Source: Gyrodactylus bullatarudis
Taxonomy: Eukaryota; Platyhelminthes; Monogenea; Gyrodactylidea; Gyrodactylidae
Assembly: GCA_012064415.1 (NCBI GenBank)
Contig: SSNU01000075.1
Coordinates: 745,973-809,972, forward strand
Direction: 5' to 3'
DNA length: 64,000 nt
Shown one piece after another: positions 48,739-59,712 of this stretch; the stretch's first letter is position 1, and each line of letters starts with the position of its first letter. The position numbers were made by a program, and so were the translations under genes. The notes beneath the pieces were generated by a model, which made no database searches, had not been told where the DNA came from, and saw nothing but the letters and a program-made list of their open reading frames with translations.

Positions 48739-50406
48739 TTAATAATCTATTGAGCCTCCTTGTTTTTCGATAACTTTTATGAGCCTTCGAGGCATGCTCT
48801 CTATTGTATTATTGATGACACTTATATTCATGGATTGAGTTATCTTCTCGATAACATCGATAAGGTCATCTTCTGGGTCAGCATTTCTGGATTGAGATCT
48901 GGACTATTGGTTGGACACTTGGGTAACATTTTAAGTTCATTTCTTGTGAAATAGTAGCAGGACTAGACAAAATTTAATATTATAATTGCTTAAAGATTTT
49001 AAAGGATCAAAACTTGCATAGAAAGACAAATGAATTGGAGCATGATCCATAAGAATTAGTGAAGAAGTTTCAGCAAATCTTAAAAAATCCTCATTGTCAT
49101 TTCTATTTTCAATATCTTCTGGAACTCGGTTTATTATTGGAGATTCCTCATCAAGTTGGGGATCTCCGGACGTTGCATCGGAACAAGAATAATTTTCTAA
49201 CGCGTCTTGAACGATTCTTGGTTCATTTTGAGGATTAAAAGAAAGGTCCAATATATCGTCGTCATCTTCAAAATCCTGTTGTAATTCTTGAACATTCATG
49301 ACTGCAATTAAATATTGTTTTGTTATAATCCAAATTAATTATATGATTAAAAAATTACCTCCTAACAATCTAAGAGTTTCATGATGAGCAAAAGGATTAA
49401 ATGCTGGAGGAGTCCAACGATTAAGTTTAAATAACCCTTCCTGCAATAATTTGCAAAAGATCTCTGAATTTGTTGTGCCACCACAATCCATAAAGATAGG
49501 CTTTTTATTGTATGCCATGATTACCAAAAAAGACTTCCTTTCATAACGACCTTTCTTAGGAACGAATCTGGCCTCAAGCTCGTGATTTCTGGATCCATTG
49601 TTTTTGGGTCGGGAGAATTCAAAAGTCACTTCATCAACATAAATAAGGTCTTGCCAAAATTGAATGGGAATGTTGGCAAATTTATTAGCGAAAGTCATTC
49701 TCTTTCTCATGATATCATCGTTGATAAATGGTTTATCAATACATTTATACCTTCGATATCCATTTCTATAGAAAATCCTATGTAAAGTATTGATGCTCAT
49801 GCTGGGAAAAAATTCCCTATGAAGTTCTGCAACCGTCAAGTTGGGATTTGTCCTAATTTTTCTCAAGGCAAGTCTCTCCTCGGCAGCACTGTACACAAAA
49901 TAACGACCTCCTTGGTGATTTTGTTTAGGTCGAGTTTTATCAAAATTTATTAGAAAATTATTATTAAAATATCATATTCATTGATAAATTAAATTTTCAC
50001 TTACTATTCTTTATGTTGGAGACAGTAGATTTTGAAACACCGAATAAATCAGCAACAAGTTGCAAGGTGTTGTTTTCTGCTGCCTCTCTGATCAGATCGT
50101 GGAAGTCTTGATCTTTATATTTTCTTAGGCGTTGTTCAACTCTTCTAAGTCCTTGATCAGTAGCAACATTATTTTCCCTAATACGCAGGACGATATTTTC
50201 TTCTCTTGCCCTTCGTGGGTGATTTTCATTTATTGCTTCTAATACTGAGTTATAAAATGTATCTTACGAGCTTGGTGAGGCTGTCTGCGACCAAGATTGG
50301 GCCTGGGCTCAGTTTGTCTTCTTCGGGGAAGAACGGGATTAACCTCGGGTTGACGCAATAGAGCAGGAGGAGCTGTTTGACGTCTACGAGGGTTACGATT
50401 TTCCAT
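48739..50406 (-). pseudogene. Tc1/mariner-superfamily transposase gene, broken, with apparent introns
   Basis: From 50406 (MENRNPRRRQ...) the minus strand shows a helix-turn-helix (LQLVADLFGVSKSTVSNIKN), then AAEERLALRKIRTNPNLTV and the DDE pieces: IYVDEVTFEFSRPK (first D), SLILMDHAPIHLS (second D) and LPKCPTNSPDLNPE (third acidic residue). The C-terminus is MPRRLIKVIEKQGGSIDY and a stop at 48739. GT-AG boundaries separate several pieces, for example the one spanning about 49309-49356 and another between 50005 and 49887. The last junctions do not keep frame, so the gene looks inactive. An acidic insert (FEDDDDILDLSF) precedes the second D. No terminal repeats identified. Confidence 0.75.
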
Positions 50407-50870
50407 TTGCTGAACTTCAGCAGCATGGACAGTATTTCCAAATTTGGGTCTTCCTTCATAATATAGAACTTTTCCCTGATTTTAAGGTCCGTAAGATTGT
50501 CGCTTGTATTTCTGTAAATTACCTTGAAATTTCTTTTGTTCGCCTCGCATCCGCATCTGTCAATGTGTTTCTTAATTGATGAGCTGTTCTTGTTCAAGTG
50601 CTCATTGATCCTAATTCCTAATCTTCTTTGCGTTCTACCTATATACACCTAGCTCCACATGATGCTTCAAAGCACTAAATGAGATTCGATTGTTCCGATT
50701 CTTTCAGCTTGTCTTTAAGTTGAAATTTGAATAGACTTGTGGTCTTGTATACACCCTTCCATTGTATATCATTATAATGTTCATTTACAAGTGAATTCAA
50801 TTTTCTTCTTAATTCGTAGCTGTATCCGTCTCCTTTAAAATTTAATTTTATGAAAATTTAATTTTCCTAT
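50407..50870 (-). pseudogene. Penelope-like retroelement fragment (GIY-YIG end)
   Basis: The minus strand gives FKGDGYSYELRRKLNSLVNE, a stop after SEQSNLI, then a CGA-type knuckle and YIGRTQRRLGIRINEHLN, the GIY-YIG core, followed by SIKKHIDRCGC and a charged tail. This is the C-terminal part of a Penelope-like element, related to the fragment at 20290. It directly abuts the start of the Tc1-type transposase on the same strand. Confidence 0.7.
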
Positions 50871-51022
50871 TAATTTAATAATTCCTATTAACTATTTCCG
50901 ATTGGATTGAGCAATACATTGTGTAGGGGTGGAGTCAGTTCAATTTTGTTTTAACTGACGCTTAAAATTCTATTTTTTTGTGAAAATTTCGTCATGTTTT
51001 TTGGACTAAAAGACTATCTAAA

Positions 51023-51720
51023 GCTAGTTGACATGAAGATGAGAATTTCCTATTTTTACAAAAAACTCAATATTTTTATCCAGAAAGTAAGGAAAAAAGA
51101 TTTCGAATTCGTCTGCAGGAATTCACAGAAATTCTTGGAAAGAGTAATTTTCTCTCAAATTCTACGGCCAAATTCCCATTTGGCGCCAAAATCCCATTTT
51201 TTCAAACTTTGAGCTGAAATTTTTTATTGATTTGATCAAAAGTTGATTTTCAGCATCAGAAAAAGACAAGAAAGGCGAATATTGCCAAAAAATTTTCGAA
51301 AGATTCACGATTTTTGAGGGATTATGAGTTATCGAAATTTCCTTGATTTTCAATTGAAAATGATCAATAAATCGAAATTCAGCTCCCAAACGATAATGAG
51401 GTTATTCATCAGATCAGATTCAGTTGAATTGATTTTTTTATCTAATCCTGATCTTGAAAAAACTCTTTTGATCACCCTCCAACTTTCAAATCAATAAAAA
51501 TTTTCAGCTCAAAGTTCGAAAGATTGGGATTTTGGCGCCAAATGTAAATTTGAAAAATTACCATATTTTTCATTAAAAAATCTACTTTCAGAACCTTTTT
51601 TTTCAAATAATGGGCAAAATAAGTAGGATTCAAAAATATCTTTAATAAATTCGAATTCTTGATGAATATATCGAGATTTTCGTAAAAATCATAGATTCCC
51701 AACTTCATTTCAATTAACTT
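51023..51720. mobile_element. Foldback element copy
   Basis: The left end GCTAGTTGACATGAAGATGA at about 51023 and an inverted right end reaching about 51720 (CAACTTCATTTCAATTAAC) bracket the copy. Inner pairs include TTTGGCGCCAAAATCCCA and its inverse near 51525-51545. About 698 bases, non-coding. Confidence 0.75.
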
Positions 51721-51892
51721 TATTTCTTTTATCGTGGCATGGTATATATTCTTTGAGTTAGAGATAATTTTCATCGTATAACTTATTTGCTATGCTCTAA
51801 AATAACCATGAAGATGATAATTTCGAAATTATGTAATTAATTAATTTGATAAATTCGCGATAAAGTATTGAAATAATATATATACTAGATTT

Positions 51893-52306
51893 TTATTTGA
51901 AATAATTATTAAGCATATCGTGATTATCTGGCACAAATGATATTAAATATGAACAAATGTTGGCAATGTTTTTATCTTTAAACTGAGAAAAGTTTATTTG
52001 AAATCTTGTGCGAAGGGGGAGGAGTACATTAAGTAGTATAGAGTATCCCCTTGCTGAGCGCAGGTTGTAATGGCCATTTGGTTGAGTAGCATACTTAGAG
52101 TACAGGAACGCAGAGGCTGAGATGCGTCTAAGCCAGAGAGGAAATAATTTAGCCCGTTCAAGTAAATCATAATAAGGGCCGAAGCATCTTCTGAGATAAA
52201 TGTATTGAATACGTTCGAGCTTTTTGGAAGTGCCAACAGGGAGATCACAGAGAATTCCAGATCCGTACATACATTTTAAAAATTTGAGCAATGAGTAAGA
52301 CAGCAC
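51893..52306 (-). pseudogene. Non-LTR (LINE) reverse transcriptase tail
   Basis: The 137-residue frame has the layout of the C-terminal end of LINE reverse transcriptases: MYGSGILCDLP, KKLERIQYIYLRRCFGP, a short hydrophobic run with LWLRRISASAFLYSKYA, and YNLRSARGYSI. The catalytic YxDD part is absent, so it is 5'-truncated. No poly-A tail or target duplication was identified. Confidence 0.65.
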
Positions 52307-52751
52307 TTTTCAAAACTATTGGTTAATCTGAAAATTTCCCTGATTTCATTCGATATTCATTAATCTTTTCTTTTTTGTGACTCGACATATATTTTCCCTA
52401 ATTTTATTAATGATTTCAATTTGTATTTTTCAATTTGAGTTATCAAGATCAATCTCTAATAAGGCAATAATAACGATTCGAATAACTTTTAAAAGGGAAT
52501 TAAATTTGAGACTATTTTTCGTTGTATAATGAATCAATAAGATTTAAACAAGATGTGCTGTAATTATTTCACATCTAGAGAAGAGAATAAAATATGGACG
52601 TAGAGCTAATCGACCAATCAGAGCTAACCAATGGAGTTTATCTACACTGACTCGCATATATAAATGCTCATCAAAGATACTTTTCCCCCACTAATTGATC
52701 AATGATAGTAGATTCCCTGTAGGAGGAGAAAACTTGAATAAAATTGCCTAC
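52307..52751. promoter_or_regulatory. Promoter region of the type I membrane protein gene
   Basis: The right part holds two CCAAT boxes (GACCAATCAG near 52611 and AACCAATGG near 52625) and a TATA box (CATATATAAATG, about 52656-52667), 85-95 bases before the start codon. The spacing fits a strong conventional promoter. The rest is AT-rich spacer. Confidence 0.55.
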
Positions 52752-54135
52752 ATGTCGTCTTGGATTTATCGAAAATGTGTCATTCTGTTAATTCTAGTCG
52801 TAGTGTTTAGTACACATGTCATATCATTGAGATCAGACTATGATCCGATATTTGTTGGGGAACACTTCAAAAATCTCCCAGTTTACTATGACCAGGAAGG
52901 ATATAATGGAATTTTTGACAATGAAGATGATATTCTTATGCCCATAGATTCCTATGAGGTACTCAATCAGTTTGAGAAAAATCGATTATTGGACGAATTA
53001 TTCCTCAACTACAAGAGTAGAAATAAGGACTTTCTAGTGAAAAATAAACGTGATAATTCTCTCGAAGGTCTACCGCAAAGTCGTTTTGAATGGCTTAAAA
53101 GATCCCCAAAATCAATCATCATCGGATCGATTGCTGCAGTAACTCTATTCATGGGCATTGTTTTGGCCGTTGGAATTATTGTCAGGTGAGATAAATCCTT
53201 CTTTAACCCTATCGAAACGATAAGAAAACCAATCGAGAAAAATAGCTAAAAATTGATATAAAACGATTCTAAATGAGATTCCAATAAGGATTCTTTTGAC
53301 ACCATCTAAGAAAGTCGATTTTCTATTGAATTTCCCATCTACTCATAAGTAGATTATGAAAACCAAATTTTAATAATCCAAGTTTAGATATCTCTTTCAG
53401 AAGTTTTGAGATTAGTTTAGCGCGAATTATAAAATGGATTATGTGAACCTGCGAAATAACTGAGAATTTCTGACTTATATAGGGCGAACCTCACGAAAGG
53501 GTTAACTGCTGTTAGAGGTTTGATTAGTTATTAAGTTACTCCAAATATGCTTCTACAATGATTCTTAAATTCATTAAAATTAATTTTGAATTTAAAAAGT
53601 ATTTTCTAAAGTATCTGTCGAGTATTTTGAATATATAGCTTCATACCTATTTGTAAACTTTCTTTTCAGACAACGTTACCTGATGAATAAAAAGGTGAGT
53701 AATGTTAGATCACCTGTCGGATCAATCATTGGACAAGAAAGTGGTGACAAGAAATTGGCCCATTCCGCTCAAATGTACCATTATCAATTTCAAAAGCAAC
53801 AAATTCTAGCCATGGAAAAGTAATTTTTGTTCTTTTTTAGACGTCTATTCTGATATTATAACTGTTTTTTTCACATTCATCATAGAGCTTCCATTAAAAA
53901 CGAACAGAGTGAAGATGAAGGTACTGATGTTGAGACTGACGGAGACTTTACAGTTTATGAATGCGCTGGAGTCCAGCCTACAAATGATGTCGAGGTGAAG
54001 AATCCATTATTTGCTGGCGCGGAACATTCCTCAGACGATGGTAGTCCAATGGCTGATGATGACCTCTTAAATACAGGTAGTCAAAGATCTTCTCTAGGGA
54101 ATGATGATAAAACATATGTGGAAAATATCGAATGA
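52752..54135 (+). CDS. Type I single-pass membrane protein of unknown family
   Basis: Three exons in phase (52752-53185, 53670-53819, 53886-54135) give 277 residues. The start MSSWIYRKCVILLILVVVFS is a signal peptide. A luminal region of about 90 acidic residues follows (YDQEGYNGIFDNEDDIL). A helix IIIGSIAAVTLFMGIVLAVG lies near residues 120-143, preceded by basic residues. The cytoplasmic tail is acidic and Ser-rich with TVYECAGV and VKNPLFAGAEHSSDDGSP. The tail motifs look like adaptor or sorting sites of the kind seen in APP-like or calsyntenin-like proteins, but nothing else matches those families. KNKRDN before the helix could be a processing site. It has its own TATA/CCAAT promoter. Confidence 0.75.
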
Positions 54136-54854
54136 AGAGACATTGGTAGATTCAATATTTCTTGTCATCTTTCGCCATCAATATTTTATCTTTGTCCTCC
54201 TACTTAACGCTGGGATAAGATATACAATTTGGCAATTGACAAATGTATTCTTATTCTCAATTAATAATTATTACAGTTATATTGTCTTGTTTGCTAGCTG
54301 CAGTATTTTTTCTATTCCAATTGTTAATGTATTGTACGGTACAAGACGAATGTTTTGATTGAACTGAATATTCTTTTGTGATGAAATTATTGATAGAAAA
54401 GTATAATAACAGATTTCTCTGTGGATAAACGCAAAAAAAGATTATTTTTATTACATTATTATGGGATATACCAGATTGAAAAAGAACGATTTATTATTTC
54501 TTTAAATGTAATGTTTGATGTCAAATATCATGTGTAATTTGTGACTATTAAAAATAAATTGCCATCATAAATATTTTTATTAAGCTAATTCTTAATTAGC
54601 TCCTTCCAGAATACTCTGAGAGTTTCCCTTTTAAAAAGTGACTTTTCAGAAAAGCTCAAATTTGAATTATTTCCATTTGAGTAATTTGAACAAATCAAGT
54701 CTCTGATATTATTTTAAAAGATGTTGTTTAACACAGCTTGCGTTTATTTGTACTAAGAAAAGCGGTAAAGTGCCGATAAGTGAGGTCTATCGTTATGTAC
54801 GTATTGTTACTATCATGTTTTTTTATACATCTTTAATCGTATTATCTTTATCAG
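54136..54854. other. Spacer containing the unfound first exon of TTC14
   Basis: The left part is the 3' UTR of the membrane protein gene. The first coding exon of TTC14 should lie here because 54855 follows a splice acceptor (TTTATCAG), but no ATG-donor pair of the required phase stands out. Confidence 0.35.
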
Positions 54855-57800
54855 GTCAAATTTTAGTGAACAATTAGTCCATCTCATTTCTAGCAGAGCT
54901 GAAATAATAAATAACCTGAGTCAGCCTAATCCAGCTGAAGGGAACGATTTAGATCGCATCACAGGCAATAAGAAAACCAAAGCATTATGCTATGATGTCC
55001 CTGGACCGAATCATCCATCTTGGCCAGATGAAAAAGCAGCTGCTTACTCTGTCATTCTTCCGCCATTAGAAACTTTTATGGAAGTCCCTGAACAAATAAG
55101 AAAGGAACAGTTCTTTTCCAGTTTTAAATTTGGTGATATTCTTGTTGGATATATTAGTGCATTCCAAGATACAGGACTTGTTATAACAGTCATTGCCTGT
55201 GATTGTGGTCCAAGGCGTGACTTTGATGGTCTCAAGTTAACCGGCTTCTGTCCCCTCCGTCAAATTCCAAAGGCTAGCAATTATGGAAATCCTATGGATG
55301 CTTTCCAAATTGATGACAAAGTTCGTTGTTATATTCTTGACATAATAAAACCTGGTCGCTTGATTTTGAGCATGAATCCGAAACATGCCAACAAAGAAGC
55401 CTATGGCGAAGTTAAATTTGGCTTAATTACCGATGATGAAATTCCACTACATTACAAGAAACTGTTAAACCTCGATAATAAATCTTTTGAAGAATGTCTC
55501 TCTACCACGCCGCAGTTTCAGAATCCCGATGGAATTGTTGTTTTGTCCAAGAGATTTGGTATACCCAGATCATCTACTTGTTCCCTTCTCTATTCATATT
55601 CAAAGTGAGTTAACCCTTTTCTATTCTCTGTTTTGCTTTAAATTCAAAATTTTCATTCTAGTTTAAAGATTGAATCATCTCAAATGGGCGTGGAACTGCG
55701 AAGAGCTCAACTAAGAGGCTTATCAATGAAAAAAGTTCAGAATGGCGTTAAATTCTTTAAGGAAGGCAAAAATACTGAAGCACTTCAATGCTATAATTTT
55801 GCCATTGAAATTGAAAATACAAATCCTGATGCTTATGTGGCCAGAGGTGCTCTGTATGCCTCAACTGGAGCCTATGTTAAGGCTATTGAAGATTTGGATA
55901 AAGCACTCAACTTTAAACCCAATCATGCGAATGCGAAGAACTACATGGGCCAAACCCTAATCGCCTATGCTAATGAGTTAGTTTTGTTTTAATACTTTTT
56001 AGATTTTTCTTGATTACAATTCCATGCATCTAGCACAATTAATTAAAAAAACTTATTTTCCATATTTATTCTACCTACCTACTACTTAATATCTATAAAG
56101 AATTCAGTCAACCGATCCGAAAAAAACTGTTGAACTCGTCAAGAAAGCCATTAGAGTCAATAGGAAAAATAACGAAGCTCGAGAATTAATGAAAGAGCTA
56201 ACTGGTACCAGCTGTCTATCTGACGAAGATGAAGAGGAACGTGTCAGTTCCATGCGCCGGGAAATCAATGCTGTAAGCTCCCCCTCCCTTGTTTCATTCC
56301 ATCATAATCTCATTTAATACCTTTATATCATCTCAGAGAGCCTGGTCTGGGGATATGGATGCCTCTCCCAACACGAAAAAACATCGACCTGGCCTTGAAT
56401 CGCCTGATATGCTCAGGGAAGGTAAAAAGCAGAATAGAAAATCAGAAACAAATGGTCATAGATCCTCATCCAAACCTCGTAATAGAGACCATAGTCCTAA
56501 TCGTATGGATGAATCTCGTGAGTATTTATCTTTATTATTCTTTTCTTTTTAATCCTCGCATCAGTAATTTTTTTAATCTTACACTTTTTCTCTCTCTTTC
56601 AGCTATTGATCGTAGTAGAGATGTGAGTATTCAACTCTTTAATTCTCAAAATATAATATGATAATTATCAACTCTCTCATCAATTTTAGTCAATTGATGG
56701 GAAAAAGTCAGACTATTCAAAGTTGGTCATAACTAAAGATCGTAGTGGCCGAACCATAAAGTGTACTGACAACAACGGACGTCATGGATTTGACAAGTCA
56801 GAATGTAAGAAATCCCATTTTAAAATTGAGTATCAAGCGCTAATTTCATATTTTTTAACCCATAGCTGACCGGAAGCCAACCCAGAAAGGTAATCGTAGA
56901 GTTTTCACTCCACCAAAAGACGTCCAAGTATTACAAGATGGAAGTCTCACCAAATATCAAAACGTCAACGATCTCCCTAGCAGCAGTAAAGTCCTCCATG
57001 AACGTGTTCAAGCCAAGTTGGCAGCTATTGAAAAGAGACATCGTGGAGATGGACCCTCTGATCAGGAGGACAACTTTTCTGACGATGCTGCACGTAGGTT
57101 TACATCCAAATTTTAAAATGCTCAAAAGTATATCAAAATTCTTTCTCTGAAGATTTCAATCAACCTCGTGCCAATATTTGGGCCCCTCCCTCTCATTATG
57201 ACAAAAGAAATCGTGGTGGCGGTGGTGGTGATAGATTCAATCGTGGCCGAGATGGATTTCGTCATAACAACCAGAGGGACTTTAGACCTAGACCTTTTCA
57301 AGGAAGAGGTTGGGGTGATGACCGACGCAGAGATGGTCGTGGCGGCTTCAATAATCGTCGAGGAGGTGGTCGTCAGTTTGTACACCACAATTCACGACGA
57401 TCAATGAGTAGATCTCGATCTCGAAGTCACTCCGCTTCACCTGTTGATAATAGTGGAGAAAGTAGAAAACGACACAACGATCGTCATCGCCGTGACAGTA
57501 AAGTTGACAAGAAACGCTCACGAAAATCTCACCATCGGGGCAAAAATTCCAGGAGTTCAAGCTCTCATAGTTCCAGTGTAGCCTCAAATTCACCAATGAA
57601 ACGTGGCGGTAAATCTAGAAATGCTGGTGGCATAACCAGGGCTGTCCTAGAAACTCCTGATCTCCCTTCCCTGGCCAAGGTTGATCGAATCAGCCGGGAT
57701 GATTCCAATGCAATGGAAGAGGTAAACAACTTTGTCGCTCAACTTAAGGCGAAACGAGCAGCCCTCTTGGATGGTGTCATAGCGGATCCATTGCCAACAA

Positions 57801-57928
57801 CTGTCGTTGACATTGGACCCCAGCAGCAACAACAGCAGCAGCAGCAGAATAACAACAATAACTCTGAGTCTGAATCCGAAGCCTCTTCCAGTTCTGAAGA
57901 AGAAACCGATGGTGAAGAGGAGGATTAA
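54855..57928 (+). CDS. TTC14: TTC14 (tetratricopeptide repeat protein 14), first exon not found
   Basis: Exons: 54855-55604, 55662-55980, 56108-56272, 56337-56517, 56603-56622 (20-base micro-exon), 56690-56804, 56866-57093, 57153-57928. All phases close. TTC14 is a nuclear RNA-associated protein. Seen: ILPPLETFMEVPEQIRKEQF, an S1-like domain (FGDILVGYISAFQDTGLV ... CPLRQIPKASNYGNPMDAF), then TPR units (GVKFFKEGKNTEALQCYNFA and NPDAYVARGALYASTGAYVK), as in the vertebrate protein. The C-terminal half has an RGG/RS-rich tract (RSMSRSRSRSHSASP), a glutamine-asparagine run and an acidic end. Between these, RRVFTPPKDVQVLQDGSLTK is not something I can name. The donor at 55981 (GTTTTG) was chosen because the stronger one four bases upstream breaks the frame. 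Confidence 0.9.
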
Positions 57929-58346
57929 AACTCCATTCTCCTGATTTCATTATGAAATTTTTATCAAAAAGAAAAACTCAATTTAAAAATTTGTATTTTG
58001 TTATCCAATACTCTGCACATTTGTGTATGTTTGTGTAGAAAGTTTATTATTAATAAAATGAAAAAAAAATTGATCATCATTCCCTTAATTGTATAATAAT
58101 TGTATTCCTTCGTCTCTGATCAAAAAAGTAAAGAATGGCAAGCAAACGACACTCGGAATAAATTCAAAAGGGTGAGTCTTTATCCAAACATTTCAGATCA
58201 AATTACTATTCCACTTTGAATTCTGGTTAGCCAATGATATCAAGTCTATGAGAATAATCTGTAACATCCTCACGAAGAAAAAATGAGGAAATTTTGACTT
58301 CCTGTCTAACTCTTGGCATAATATTTCAGTTCTATTAAGTTACATC
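57929..58346. other. Spacer between TTC14 and the four-helix gene
   Basis: A polyadenylation signal (AATAAAATG near 58053) probably ends TTC14. The right part is upstream sequence of the next gene. No further feature. Confidence 0.4.
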
Positions 58347-58943
58347 ATGGAAGATCTCCACTCATCTCTGGCCTCAATATTCTTCTACTTTTACTCAGTG
58401 CTAGAGATCATTTTCCTCTTGGTTACGGCTGGTATTTCCAGCTCAACGTTAGCTTTCCTCTTTATTCAAGATCCGGGCCTCGGCGGAGAAAATGAGCAAA
58501 CACTATTTGATGTTTATCAAGATCAAAATTCCTGGCCCATAATTTTTCTCTTGGCCACAAACATTTTTGAAATAGGCTTTATAATATTATTCTTTTTCAG
58601 CTTCCTCACCATGCTAATTTGCTTCAAAGGCCTCAGTATGGGATCAAAATCTGGGGAAGTTACTGTTAAACGTTTGGTTTGCTCATCAATGAGCCATAAA
58701 CTTTTATTCGTACTAATTTCTAGTTTCATATTAACTGCTTCAGCAATATCATCACTCATTTTCTCAACAATCCTATCAAGTCAGAATGATCTCTACCAAG
58801 ACAAGCCTCACGGCCACGCTCATCCAAGCATCGAAGTGATTTTCACGTGCAATGTATACAAAATGGCAATCAGCTTATTACATAACCTTCTTGGAGTTAT
58901 AAACTTTTGCATCTATTATGAAAAAGAATGGATTAAATCTTGA
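58347..58943 (+). CDS. Four-helix integral membrane protein, unknown family
   Basis: Intronless, 198 residues, starting MEDLHSSLASIFFYFYSVLE. Four hydrophobic segments are visible: about residues 12-42, 66-96, 115-142 and 168-190. The two loops between them are short, and one loop is His-rich (DKPHGHAHPS). Cysteines lie in or near helix 2 and helix 4. The layout recalls small tetraspan families, but none of their signature motifs (such as the tetraspanin CCG or the claudin W-GLW-C-C) is present. It converges on the DJ-1 gene with 43 bases between stop codons. Confidence 0.7.
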   Translation: MEDLHSSLASIFFYFYSVLEIIFLLVTAGISSSTLAFLFIQDPGLGGENEQTLFDVYQDQNSWPIIFLLATNIFEIGFIILFFFSFLTMLICFKGLSMGSKSGEVTVKRLVCSSMSHKLLFVLISSFILTASAISSLIFSTILSSQNDLYQDKPHGHAHPSIEVIFTCNVYKMAISLLHNLLGVINFCIYYEKEWIKS

Positions 58944-58986
58944 TGATAAACTAGCTCTTTATTGGAAAAAAAGAATTATAAAAATT

Positions 58987-59532
58987 CTAGCTGAATAGAA
59001 TTTCTTTGGATACTTTTTCTTTTTTGCCAGTAAGATTTTCAATGAGTTCGAGCCCAAAATTAACCGCTGTCGAAGGTCCCTGGCTAGTGATGAGTTTTCC
59101 ATCCTGTACAACTTTTTTTTCCTGGTACTCGAAATGATCACCAAACTCTTTTGCTAAGGCAGGATAGCAGGTGGCCTTCTTTCCTTGGAAAAGTTTTAAC
59201 TTGACAAGTAAAGTTGGAGCAGCGCAAATGGCAGCAATGAATTTTTCATGTTCTACATGGTTTTTTATGAGCGAAACGGCATCTTCATTCTTGCCAATGT
59301 TATCCACACCGAGCAAACCTCCAGGAACAACAATCATATCGTAAATTTTTTCTTTTACTTTGCTTACGATAGTATCACAAACGACTTTTGTTCCGTTACT
59401 GCATTCAACTATCTCTTTATCAAGACCACAAATTGTTACTTTGACTTCACCTCGTCTGAGAATATCACACGAGGTTACAGCTTCCATATCTTCTGATCCA
59501 TCAGCAATGAAAACTAGACACGTCTTTGACAT
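58987..59532 (-). CDS. PARK7: DJ-1 / PARK7 family protein
   Basis: A 181-residue single-exon DJ-1/PfpI protein, close in length to human DJ-1 (189). Visible are the acidic residue next to the active site (FIADGSEDMEAV), the PGGLLGVDN loop, and the nucleophile elbow AAICAAPTLL with the conserved cysteine (Cys106 in the human protein). ITSQGPSTAVNFGLELIENL is the conserved C-terminal block. The family has redox-sensing and deglycase-like or chaperone activities in the cytosol and mitochondria. It is head-to-head with LRR1, 180 bases between start codons. Confidence 0.96.
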   Translation of the reverse strand: MSKTCLVFIADGSEDMEAVTSCDILRRGEVKVTICGLDKEIVECSNGTKVVCDTIVSKVKEKIYDMIVVPGGLLGVDNIGKNEDAVSLIKNHVEHEKFIAAICAAPTLLVKLKLFQGKKATCYPALAKEFGDHFEYQEKKVVQDGKLITSQGPSTAVNFGLELIENLTGKKEKVSKEILFS

Positions 59533-59712
59533 TGTTGAAAAGTGAGAAAAAATTTGATCAATTTGATTTACGGGAACTTTTATTTTTAAGTATTTGGTTC
59601 AATGTTTGCTTATATTGTTTTACACTATTCGGGGTACGAAAAATTTTATTATGAAATTCTGAATTTCAAATTCAGAATCTTAATTTCAGATACCTTATGA
59701 TAGCATTTTTAA
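59533..59712. promoter_or_regulatory. Shared divergent promoter region DJ-1 / LRR1
   Basis: 180 bases lie between the two start codons. The region contains an inverted repeat (GAAATTCTGAATTTC, about 59653-59667, followed by AAATTCAGAATC). Bidirectional function is inferred. Confidence 0.4.

Noticed and set aside
50250..50648. 132-codon minus-strand frame as one host gene with a GIY-YIG nuclease domain
   Set aside because: Upstream sequence shows a Penelope-like RT tail with a stop, and the downstream half overlaps the transposase start in another frame, so it is retroelement debris.
57122..57832. Minus- and plus-strand alternative frames within TTC14
   Set aside because: They are shadows of the Arg/Gly- and Ser-rich coding sequence of the last exon.
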